Shown here one piece after another: positions 33,575-41,695 of a stretch of 64,000 nucleotides of DNA. Origin of the DNA: Pseudomonadota bacterium (lineage in GTDB: Bacteria > Desulfobacterota > Desulfobacteria > Desulfobacterales > Desulfobacteraceae); the NCBI GenBank assembly GCA_018821535.1, contig JAHJLV010000057.1, positions 1 to 64,000 on the forward strand. Reading direction: 5' to 3'. The notes under the pieces are model-generated. The model ran no database searches. It saw only the letters and a program-made list of their open reading frames with translations, and had not been told where the DNA came from. The position numbers and the translations under genes are program-made. The number at the start of each line of letters is the position of its first letter. Position 1 is the stretch's first letter.

Positions 33575-35419
33575 TTAAATTATTTCCTTTTCAAGTTCTG
33601 CCAGTTGCAGATTAAAGGTTTTTTCCAAAGCGTCAAACAGATCCATCTGGATTTCAAGTTCATCATATAAATGCGCATTCAGTTTTTCAAGTCTTGCAAG
33701 TTCTATGGACAATTCCTGAATTTTATGTCCGTCCTGTTCTTTTGATGCATCCAGAAGCTGTTCATTTACCTGGTTTAATAAAATATCATTTTTTTCAATA
33801 TCATTTTCCAGCTTCTGAATTTTTTGTTTTACAGGTTTTGTCTGTTTTGATTTATCATTGATAATTTCCGATTTTTTCTGACGAAGCTGTTTTTTGGACA
33901 CGCCAGCGGATTTTATTTTTTTTTCGACTGTCACTTCATCGTCCCAGCCTTCTTTATCCAGAAATTCCTGATATGTGCCTTCAAAGACCTGGACCGTATC
34001 ATCCTTAAAAACCACCAGGCGATTGGCAAGGGCATGCAGGAACATTTCATTGTGGGTAACAATGGCAATGGCCCCTTCAAACTGATCCAGCGCTTCGACA
34101 AAGGAATCACAGGCTTCGATATCCAGATGGTTGCTGGGTTCATCCAGCAGCAGCAGATTCAATGATGTCAGGAGCAGTTTGCCCAGCATCACCCGTGCTT
34201 TTTCGCCACCGGACAGCACACCGATCTTTTTCAAGGCAGCATCTTTTTCAAACATCATGGCGCCGCAGATATTTCTGGCAGTCTGGCGGTCAATATCCGT
34301 TGACGAATGCATCAGCTCTTCTTCAATGGTAAACTGATCATTCAAAGACTGCACATTGGTCTGTTCAAAATAGTCATACTGCACCCCTGGATTAAATTTA
34401 ATATCCCCGGTATCCGGTACCAGTTTCTGACTGATCAGTTTCAACAGCGTGGTTTTTCCTTTTCCGTTCTTTCCGATAATCCCCACCCGGTCCCCCGGAT
34501 ACACTGTCAGAGAAAAGGAATCAATAAGGGGCTGGTCCTTTTGCCATCCAAAAGACAGATTTTCAATACTCAAAATCTGTTTGCCTGCAAAGGGCAGATA
34601 ATTGAACTGAAAATCAAGCTGTTTCATCTGGGACAATTTTTCTTTGGATTGTGTTTTTTCAAGGGTTTTGATCCGGGACTGGACCATATTGGCAAGTCTT
34701 GCCTTTGCCCTGAATTTGCTGATAAACACTTCAATTTCTTTGGTTCGCTTTTCTTCGTTCAGGCGGGTTTTTTCATACACTTCCTCATCCTGGGCGATCT
34801 GGTCATAATATTTTTCGGTATTTCCTTTTATCTTTTTAATTTTCCGGCGGTGAATGCCTGCAATATGCGTAACCACATGATCCATAAAACTTCGATCATG
34901 GGTGACCAGCAGGACTTCTCTTGGCCAGGAAATCAGAAACTGGGAAATCCATCGGATAGAAACAATGTCCAGATAGTTTGTCGGTTCGTCCAGAATCAGC
35001 AGATCCGGTTCTGCCACCAGAACCTTTGCAAGGTTCAATCGGACCTGATACCCGCCGGAAAACTGGTCCGGGCGCATGGAGAAACTGTCTTTTTCAAACC
35101 CGAGTCCTGCCAGAATCTTTTCAGCTTTCCAGTAATGTTCACGCTCTTCCAGCCGGAGACCGGACATGGCTTCATCCAGAATGGTTTTGCTGAAAAATTC
35201 AATTTTCTGGGTTAAAAATCCAAGTGTGTACCCTGAAGGGTATGTGATCATTCCGTCATCCGGATGATCCTGTCCGCAGATCAGATTCAGCAGCGTGGTT
35301 TTGCCGTGACCGTTCCTGCCTACAAGCCCTACCCGTTCACCCGGATTGATCTGAAAACCCGTGCTGTCCAGCAGGAGCTGGTCTCCAAACCCTTTTGTTA
35401 TATTATCAATATTCAGCAT
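33575..35419 (-). CDS. ABC-F family ATPase
   Basis: Soluble tandem ABC ATPase, 614 aa, without membrane part; this family acts on the ribosome or, for Uup, on branched DNA. Walker A motifs are GRNGHGKTT (34-42) and GKNGKGKTT; signatures are FSGGYQVRL and LSGGEKARVM, with intact Walker B Glu in both halves (LLILDEPTNYLD, LLLLDEPSNHLD). A charged linker between the halves and a long C-terminal coiled coil (about 520-610) resemble Uup/YheS. First gene of its operon. Sub-family uncertain. Confidence 0.92.
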   Translation of the reverse strand: MLNIDNITKGFGDQLLLDSTGFQINPGERVGLVGRNGHGKTTLLNLICGQDHPDDGMITYPSGYTLGFLTQKIEFFSKTILDEAMSGLRLEEREHYWKAEKILAGLGFEKDSFSMRPDQFSGGYQVRLNLAKVLVAEPDLLILDEPTNYLDIVSIRWISQFLISWPREVLLVTHDRSFMDHVVTHIAGIHRRKIKKIKGNTEKYYDQIAQDEEVYEKTRLNEEKRTKEIEVFISKFRAKARLANMVQSRIKTLEKTQSKEKLSQMKQLDFQFNYLPFAGKQILSIENLSFGWQKDQPLIDSFSLTVYPGDRVGIIGKNGKGKTTLLKLISQKLVPDTGDIKFNPGVQYDYFEQTNVQSLNDQFTIEEELMHSSTDIDRQTARNICGAMMFEKDAALKKIGVLSGGEKARVMLGKLLLTSLNLLLLDEPSNHLDIEACDSFVEALDQFEGAIAIVTHNEMFLHALANRLVVFKDDTVQVFEGTYQEFLDKEGWDDEVTVEKKIKSAGVSKKQLRQKKSEIINDKSKQTKPVKQKIQKLENDIEKNDILLNQVNEQLLDASKEQDGHKIQELSIELARLEKLNAHLYDELEIQMDLFDALEKTFNLQLAELEKEII

Positions 35420-35520
35420 AAATTCTTAAAATTACCTTTTTCAATCACAAAACGGCATCATATCATTACAGGCACAATTTATAAACCAAAATCCAGCAGA
35501 CCCCAATATACTCCAAAACA

Positions 35521-35560
35521 AAAATACGCATCAAAACAAATGTCTTGATGCGTATTTTTT
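35521..35560 (-). terminator. Hairpin terminator after the sorting-tagged protein gene
   Basis: AAAATACGCATCAA (35521-35534) pairs perfectly with 35545-35558; loop of 10. On the minus strand the A run becomes a U tract. It separates the surface-protein gene from the ABC-F operon. Confidence 0.85.
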
Positions 35561-35597
35561 AAATGTAAATAAAGCTGTCTTTGATTAGAACATAGCG

Positions 35598-36251
35598 TTA
35601 CACCCTTGTTTTGCGTTTAAAACCCAAAAAGCCCAGAACGCCAAAAAACATTAAAAACAAACTCGATGGCACAGGCACAGATGATATATTGAGACGATAA
35701 GACGAAAATGCGCTTATCGGGGCACTTGATCCGCCATTATTCTGACCCACTTGAATATAATACAGGCCGGCGGTGTCAAATGCATGGGAAAAAAATGAAT
35801 TGGTCGTGACAGGCAAAAAATCTCCCGGACCGTTAAAAAGGCTGTTATTATTAGAGGCAAGCACAGTCGTACCGTCTGTCCCATATAATGTCAGAAAACT
35901 GTCCAGTCCGGTAACCTGTGCCAAATCAATATCAAACACAACCCATGTATTCAGCGCAAGATCATTGCCGCCAGTCCCCACGGAAAAACTGTAATAATCA
36001 TAGGTATTGTCAAAACCCAACCCCATAACAGACACACTGTAATCTGCCGGATTTCCCGCTGCATCAATCTCGATCATTGGATCCACCCCGTAACTGAAAA
36101 ACGGATCAAGCAATTGAGCGGTGGAAACACTATTATTAAACCCACTTTCATTAACATAGCCGGCAAAACAGATAACCGGCTGAACAATCAGCAATAAAAA
36201 TGCTGCTGCAGGCATGATAGAACCAGAAATAATTTTTTTCATTATATTCAC
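35598..36251 (-). CDS. Exported DVUA0089-like protein with PEP-CTERM-type sorting signal
   Basis: 217-aa secreted or surface protein. An N-terminal signal peptide (to about residue 30, CFA) is followed by a beta-rich domain of the DVUA0089/PPC-like type (DYYSFSVGTGGNDLALN, DSFLTLYGTDGTT). The C-terminus carries a sorting signal: VPVPSS (192-197), a hydrophobic stretch, then KRKTR. It resembles the VPLPA variant of PEP-CTERM. An exosortase lies at 45795-47357, so this protein is a likely substrate. RBS GAGGTG precedes the ATG by 6 bases. Confidence 0.85.
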   Translation of the reverse strand: MNIMKKIISGSIMPAAAFLLLIVQPVICFAGYVNESGFNNSVSTAQLLDPFFSYGVDPMIEIDAAGNPADYSVSVMGLGFDNTYDYYSFSVGTGGNDLALNTWVVFDIDLAQVTGLDSFLTLYGTDGTTVLASNNNSLFNGPGDFLPVTTNSFFSHAFDTAGLYYIQVGQNNGGSSAPISAFSSYRLNISSVPVPSSLFLMFFGVLGFLGFKRKTRV

Positions 36252-36375
36252 CTCATCTTTAAATCTTTGAAATCATAGTGCAAAATACGGGTTTAAGCGA
36301 TTGTTGTCAATCGGTTAGGTAAAAAATAATAAACACCTCACCCTGTGCTCATATTTCTAACAAATCCGATCTTTT

Positions 36376-37494
36376 TCACGGTTTTTTGAATTTATTTAAG
36401 AGCAGGCGATACCGTTCCTTGAGTTTGCCGTATTCATAGGATAACTGCTTGTTCTGCTGTCTTTCAAATTTTACGGTTTCTTTCATCTGGTTCATCATTT
36501 CATCCCTGCAGAATTGTGCCCTGGATTCCATTTCTCCGATATAGTTATGATAAACCTCCTTTAACTGCGAAAAACTTGTTTCAAGGTCTGTCACCCGCCG
36601 AAGAAGGTCTTGATTCAAGGTTTTGTGCTCTTCAGCGGCCTGTACATCCGGCAGTGCTTTTTTTTTGATGTTATCCTTGGTAAAAACGCCCATACCGCCT
36701 TTGTCTTCTATCACCTGATCCAGTATCTGTGTATCAATGAATTTTTTTTCATCAGCAAATCCATAAACAAGCGATGCGTCACACAGCAGATTTATGGTTC
36801 GCGGGATACCCTTGGATACCTCATAAATTTTTTCCACAGTTTCATAGGAAAAAATACTCGGATCACCGCCCGCCTTTTTTAACCGGAATGCAATATATTC
36901 AGCGGTTTCTTCCAGGGTCAGGGCAGACAGATGATGACTGACGGCAATTCTCTGGGCAAACTGTTCAAGGGACGGATCATTGATTTTATCCTTGAGCTGG
37001 GGTTGACCCACAATCATGATCTGCAGCAGCATTTCATCATCGGTCTGCAGATTGGACAGCATACGGATTTCTTCGAGCACTTCCCCGGACAGATTCTGGG
37101 CTTCATCAATAATCAGCAACACCTTTCTGCCCTGGGAATATTTTTTAATCAGAAAATCATACAGCAGGGCAAGCGCAGACCCTTTTGAAATGCCTTCCTT
37201 GAATTCAATTTCAAACTCGTTTAAAATCAGGGTAATCAGGTCACTGGAAATCACATTGGTATTAAAAATAACCGCAACATCCGTATCCGCTTCCACCTGA
37301 TTTAAAAGATGACGGACCAATGTGGTCTTGCCGATACCGATTTCTCCGGTCAGCATGACAAACCCGATTTTTTCCGAAAGACCATACTCAAGATAGGTTA
37401 AGGCATTTTCATGCTTTGAACTTAAAAACAGATACGCCGGATTGGGAACCAGATTAAACGGCTTTTCCTTAAAATTATAAAATTGCGTATACAT
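36376..37494 (-). CDS. ExeA-like AAA ATPase of the exosortase/EPS locus
   Basis: 372 aa cytoplasmic ATPase of the type found in XrtA/PEP-CTERM polysaccharide loci. Walker A GEIGIGKTT (50-58), Walker B VLLIIDEAQNLS, and sensor-like GIPRTINLLCD. The last 70 residues form a coiled coil rich in Gln, Glu and Lys. Final gene of the long minus-strand EPS locus, 3 bases after the tyrosine-kinase-like gene. It likely energises or couples export; details unknown. Confidence 0.88.
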   Translation of the reverse strand: MYTQFYNFKEKPFNLVPNPAYLFLSSKHENALTYLEYGLSEKIGFVMLTGEIGIGKTTLVRHLLNQVEADTDVAVIFNTNVISSDLITLILNEFEIEFKEGISKGSALALLYDFLIKKYSQGRKVLLIIDEAQNLSGEVLEEIRMLSNLQTDDEMLLQIMIVGQPQLKDKINDPSLEQFAQRIAVSHHLSALTLEETAEYIAFRLKKAGGDPSIFSYETVEKIYEVSKGIPRTINLLCDASLVYGFADEKKFIDTQILDQVIEDKGGMGVFTKDNIKKKALPDVQAAEEHKTLNQDLLRRVTDLETSFSQLKEVYHNYIGEMESRAQFCRDEMMNQMKETVKFERQQNKQLSYEYGKLKERYRLLLNKFKKP

Positions 37495-37497
37495 TCA

Positions 37498-38283
37498 CTA
37501 TCCCTGCTTATTCAGGACAAATCCTAAAAACTTGTCTTCCGGCAGCAGAGACAAGGCTTTTTTAACATCTTTTTCCGAAGTTTTGCCTGCCTCGACCACC
37601 ATGATGATACCATCCATCATCGGTGCCATGGAAATGGCTTCAGAACGTTCCAGAACAGGCGGTGCATCAAAAAATACATAGCGGTCATCGTACCGTTCAC
37701 CCATTTCTTTTACCAGATTTACCATCATGTCCGAGGACAGCAGTTCTGATGTTTCCAGAACGGTTCGATCTCCGGAAATCAAGGTCAGTTTTTCAATTCC
37801 CGGCCAGATAATCAGTTCATTTAACGGGGTTCCATCCAGAAAATAATCTATCAGGCTCATCCGGCTGTTAATGCCCAGATAATTATGAATATCCTGCCCT
37901 CGAAAATCACAGTCCACCAGCAGTACGGTCTGTTTGAGCTCTCTTACAAAGGTAAAACTCATATTGATAGCCGTTACTGTTTTCCCTTCTTTCTTGTTGG
38001 GGCTGGTTATCATTATGGTTTTGATTTTTCTGTCTTTTCGCTGCTGGTTAATCCGGGTGCGAAGAATCTTATATTTTTCTATTTCTTTTGCATCACTGTA
38101 AATACATACCCCTCTATGCTTTTCAACAATCTCCGGATCAATGCGCCACTGGATCGAATCCGTATATTGCGGCGGAGTCCAGACATCTTCATCCATGATG
38201 ACCGATTCTGAAACAGGCTGCTCAGTGCCGCCCCCTTCATTTCTCATATCTTTTGCCTTATCAAGCGCTTTTCGTAATTTCAT
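37498..38283 (-). CDS. BY-kinase-like ATPase (CpsD/CapB family)
   Basis: 261 aa ATPase that normally pairs with a Wzz-type co-polymerase to control polysaccharide chain length. Walker A SPNKKEGKT (94-102) and Walker A' LLVDCDFRG (121-129) are present. The C-terminus ends FLGFVLNKQG with no tyrosine cluster, so the usual autophosphorylation tail is missing. It follows the Wzz-like gene by 23 bases. Confidence 0.88.
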   Translation of the reverse strand: MKLRKALDKAKDMRNEGGGTEQPVSESVIMDEDVWTPPQYTDSIQWRIDPEIVEKHRGVCIYSDAKEIEKYKILRTRINQQRKDRKIKTIMITSPNKKEGKTVTAINMSFTFVRELKQTVLLVDCDFRGQDIHNYLGINSRMSLIDYFLDGTPLNELIIWPGIEKLTLISGDRTVLETSELLSSDMMVNLVKEMGERYDDRYVFFDAPPVLERSEAISMAPMMDGIIMVVEAGKTSEKDVKKALSLLPEDKFLGFVLNKQG

Positions 38284-38306
38284 CTGTTTTTCAACTCCTG
38301 TCTTTT

Positions 38307-39890
38307 TTATGAGAGCTTTCTTGAAACTTTTGCCATGAGAACATCAAAATCCATGATGAACTGATCAAACACAATTAAACCGATAATCACTGCGGCAATA
38401 ATCCCAACAAAAACAATAATGGTTCTTACCCGTTTTTTTGCCCTGTCTTCTTCTGTAACAATAATGGGGATTTCAGTTAAAACAGGATATCCGGTTGCCC
38501 TTGCAAGCGCTGCTTCATCCCTGAATGAGGAATCGGAAAATTCAGCAATGGATGCAAGCCCGACCCCTGCGCCCAGCCCCAGAATAATACCGATCAGCAC
38601 AATGGCCAGACGGTTGGGTTTAAATGGTGTTTCCGGAAGACGGGCTGCCTCGATAAGGGTAAAGCGCTCCCCTTTCTGCTTGGATTCCAGAACCTGGGCC
38701 ACATCGGCCTCCATCATCTTGGACTGCAGATCGCCAAGCTTGGCCTTGAGCACATTGCGTTCAGTTAAAAGAGCATTATACTTTTCTTCCACCGCTGGTG
38801 TGGCTGCAATCCGTGCCTGATACATGGCTTCCTGCTGATTCAGATCTTTGAGGCTGATTTTGACTGATTCAATATCCGATCTTATCCCGGCAAGCCGTGA
38901 AGACAAGGTAACATATGCCGGATTCTTGATCATATCGTCTTCGTCTTTTTCTTTTTTGGACATCTCAACCTTTTTTTCCAGATCAGTAATTTCCTGTTTT
39001 ATTTTTTTCACATCCGGGTACAGATCAGAAAATTTGGTTTTAAGATTGATCAGCTCCATTTTTAACGCTTCCAGACGTTTTTCATCATCATCTTTCTGAC
39101 CCACCCGGGTAGCTTCATAATCCTTTAATGTATTGGCAAGTTCTTCGCTGAGTTCACCTTCTTTTTCCTTCAATGCCCGCAGATTTTCCTTGGTCTGTTC
39201 AATATTGCGCTGGGCATTGTTCAATGCCTGCATATTCACCTGGAACATTTCGGGCAGTGAATTGACATTTTTTTCTTTAAAATCAGATAATTGTTTTTCA
39301 TAGTCATTGACCTGCGCAAGGATTCTGTCTTTTTCATCCTTTAAAAATTCCGATGTGCTGGACGCCTGATCTTTTCGAACCTTGATATCCTCTTTTAAAA
39401 ACAAGGAGGTGATGGTGTTGGCAACCTGCTGAACCTTTTTGGGATCCTTGCCTTCATAGGAAAGGGTAAAAGCAATGGTTGCAGATGCGGTTCTGCCGGA
39501 TTTTCGGTCTGCAATTTCCACATTCACCGGTGTCAATGCGATATCTTCGCGCATTTTTTCAATCACTTCATCGATGGTTTCTTTTTTCTGCAGATCTTCA
39601 TACAGATTAAACTGCTTGATCAGCTCCAGCAGCCGTGTGGATGTCAACACCCGCTGGTTGATGCTCTGCATTCTCTGCTCGGCAAAGGTGGTCATGCTGG
39701 ATAATACATATTCTTCGGGTATTTCACGCTGTTCAATCAGAATATTGGCCGTTGACTTATATATGGCCGGAAGTGCCAGGGCCACGACCGAAGATATGGC
39801 AACCACAAGAATAAACGGCGCAATTAAATACCAGATTCGCCGTTTCACTATTTTTACATAATCACCGGGTGATAATACATTTTCTTCCAT
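38307..39890 (-). CDS. Wzz/GumC-type chain-length determinant protein
   Basis: 527 aa inner-membrane co-polymerase. Transmembrane segments near both ends (about 20-40 and 485-507) enclose a long periplasmic coiled-coil region (about 170-400) rich in Glu, Lys and Leu. A Pro-rich stretch (PETPFKPNR) precedes the second membrane segment, as in the family. It probably contacts both the BY-kinase-like protein and the Wza-like exporter encoded next to it. Confidence 0.9.
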   Translation of the reverse strand: MEENVLSPGDYVKIVKRRIWYLIAPFILVVAISSVVALALPAIYKSTANILIEQREIPEEYVLSSMTTFAEQRMQSINQRVLTSTRLLELIKQFNLYEDLQKKETIDEVIEKMREDIALTPVNVEIADRKSGRTASATIAFTLSYEGKDPKKVQQVANTITSLFLKEDIKVRKDQASSTSEFLKDEKDRILAQVNDYEKQLSDFKEKNVNSLPEMFQVNMQALNNAQRNIEQTKENLRALKEKEGELSEELANTLKDYEATRVGQKDDDEKRLEALKMELINLKTKFSDLYPDVKKIKQEITDLEKKVEMSKKEKDEDDMIKNPAYVTLSSRLAGIRSDIESVKISLKDLNQQEAMYQARIAATPAVEEKYNALLTERNVLKAKLGDLQSKMMEADVAQVLESKQKGERFTLIEAARLPETPFKPNRLAIVLIGIILGLGAGVGLASIAEFSDSSFRDEAALARATGYPVLTEIPIIVTEEDRAKKRVRTIIVFVGIIAAVIIGLIVFDQFIMDFDVLMAKVSRKLS

Positions 39891-39909
39891 TCAGACCTCT
39901 CAACTCAAT

Positions 39910-41121
39910 TTATAAATCAAAGTTTTTTCTCAGCAGCAGATATACAAGATTCCTCTGGGAATTTGTATTTGTCTGCCGGTCATCCACCAGGGTATACCGA
40001 TACATCCCGGACAGGGAAAATGTATCTGAAAACCGATACCTGAATCCGGGCTGAACATTTATGGTTAATTCTTCCAGGTCCGCACGCGTGGACCGCTCAT
40101 TTTTATTCAAATAGCACGACGTTGCAAGAGAAAATGAAAACTCATCCGAAACTTTACGGTCCAGATTCAGCGAAATGGAGGATCTTTCCACTGTTCCATT
40201 GGAACCGGTTCCGCCCCGGACATCATGGGACAGCGAAAGCCCGACATCCCAGTACAGCCCATCATAATCCACACCGGACAGCAGAACCCCGCCGACACTT
40301 GAGTTGCTTTGTTCAGGGTCACGGACCTCACCGATGCGTTTATTCTCTTTTGTGTCTGTATAGGATGCCCCTGCCTGCAGATAAAATGAATACAGTTCGG
40401 TCAAGCTTCTTGAAAACCCCGCATACGCCTGAATCACATCAGACTCATAATCCAGAAAAGCATGGGTGAGGGTACCCGGAGAATAGGTTTCATATTCCGA
40501 GGTATAATGAAGATAACTGATATTAAACAGGCCTGTGGTGTTGTCAAAGGTTCTGGACAGATTCCGGACAAATGCCAGGCTCAACTGGTATGAGTCATTA
40601 TCCTCACTGATGTTCAGCTGCTCCACCTCAGTCATCCCGTATCCGGCAGTCAGCTCTCCTCGCATCAGTTCAGAAAACACCATGGAAGATGACAAGGCCC
40701 CATTGGCCTGTTTTCTGTCACCATTTAAAATCAGCCCCGTGGTGTCTGCATCAACATCCCTGCGGGAGTCTTCCCTGTAATCGGCAGATGCTCCCAGTCC
40801 GAACCGCTCTGTCAGCTGATGATTGATGGATGCGTTTACAGATCCGTCTGTGGCATCCAGCGCATCATTGTCCCAGTACAGCATATGAAATATCTGACCG
40901 GTCAGTGAAGCCTGGACCGTTTCTGATTTATGAGAAACCGTCAGCCCCCCGATACAGGTGGAGATAAAATCTTCTGTTTCATTTGAGCTGCTGAAGGTCA
41001 CATTGTCCGTGTATTCCTGTTTAAGGGACACAAAGGGAATCATCTTGTCCGTTTGTGCATACGCATCCGGCATGTTCAGAACAAAAACCATAAAAACAAA
41101 TAAACCGTATTTTTTCATCAT
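39910..41121 (-). CDS. TIGR03016-like outer-membrane beta-barrel protein of EPS locus
   Basis: 403 aa with an N-terminal signal peptide (cleavage near YAQ, residue 22) and alternating aromatic/polar strands throughout, ending in Phe-Asp-Leu (RKNFDL), typical of an outer-membrane barrel. Position between the Wzz-like and Wza-like genes matches the PEP-CTERM-associated barrel family of exosortase/EPS loci. It may be the outer-membrane exit. Confidence 0.82.
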   Translation of the reverse strand: MMKKYGLFVFMVFVLNMPDAYAQTDKMIPFVSLKQEYTDNVTFSSSNETEDFISTCIGGLTVSHKSETVQASLTGQIFHMLYWDNDALDATDGSVNASINHQLTERFGLGASADYREDSRRDVDADTTGLILNGDRKQANGALSSSMVFSELMRGELTAGYGMTEVEQLNISEDNDSYQLSLAFVRNLSRTFDNTTGLFNISYLHYTSEYETYSPGTLTHAFLDYESDVIQAYAGFSRSLTELYSFYLQAGASYTDTKENKRIGEVRDPEQSNSSVGGVLLSGVDYDGLYWDVGLSLSHDVRGGTGSNGTVERSSISLNLDRKVSDEFSFSLATSCYLNKNERSTRADLEELTINVQPGFRYRFSDTFSLSGMYRYTLVDDRQTNTNSQRNLVYLLLRKNFDL

Positions 41122-41126
41122 CTCAC

Positions 41127-41681
41127 CTAACGGACAACAATCACATCACCACGTTCCAGCGTGATGTTCTGGCCTATATTTATTCCGTCACAGACCTCGA
41201 TATAATTAAAATTAAACCGCCGGGTATCTGCACCGGATTTTCTGAAAATCTGTATTTCCTTTTCCTTGGCAAAGGGATTGAGCCCGCCTGCAACCGCAAG
41301 GGCCTGGAGCACATCAATATTGTCATTGAGCACAAACCGGCCCGGCTGGTTCACCTTGCCGATGACATAAATCATCATGCTGTTCACCTGCAGAACACTG
41401 ATGGTCAGATCCGGCTCCGGCACATATTTTTTAAGCTTTTCCAGAAGAACAGTTTCCAGTTCCTTTACGGTCAGTCCTTCAACCGAAAGTTCCTTGACCA
41501 GGGGAAATTGAATTTTTCCGTCCGGAAGCACAGTCAACTGCCGTGTCAGATCCGCATTCTTCCAGACGGAAATCTCAAGCACATCCCCTGCTCCGATCCT
41601 GTAGTCCTGTGCAATAGCCGCACAGACCCCTGAAAGCAGAAAAAAAACAATACCCAAACACATAAAAAACCGTTTTTTCAT
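41127..41681 (-). CDS. Wza-like polysaccharide export protein
   Basis: 184 aa from the ATG at 41681, which has GGAG 6 bases upstream; the ATG at 41693 overlaps that RBS. Signal peptide to about residue 25, then Poly_export domain (DYRIGAGDVLEISVWKN) and a SLBB-like part (IYVIGKVNQPGRFVLNDN). No lipobox is seen. Forms the periplasmic/outer-membrane export channel, probably with the barrel protein encoded next. Confidence 0.9.
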   Translation of the reverse strand: MKKRFFMCLGIVFFLLSGVCAAIAQDYRIGAGDVLEISVWKNADLTRQLTVLPDGKIQFPLVKELSVEGLTVKELETVLLEKLKKYVPEPDLTISVLQVNSMMIYVIGKVNQPGRFVLNDNIDVLQALAVAGGLNPFAKEKEIQIFRKSGADTRRFNFNYIEVCDGINIGQNITLERGDVIVVR

Positions 41682-41695
41682 AAACTTCTCCATTT

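Noticed and set aside
34307..35215. 302-aa plus-strand ORF
   Set aside because: It is antisense to the ABC-F gene, whose motifs are all intact; no RBS and no family features.
36252..36375. Sigma-54 promoter for the sorting-tagged protein gene
   Set aside because: Exosortase substrates are sometimes under sigma-54 control, but no GG-N10-GC element faces this gene.
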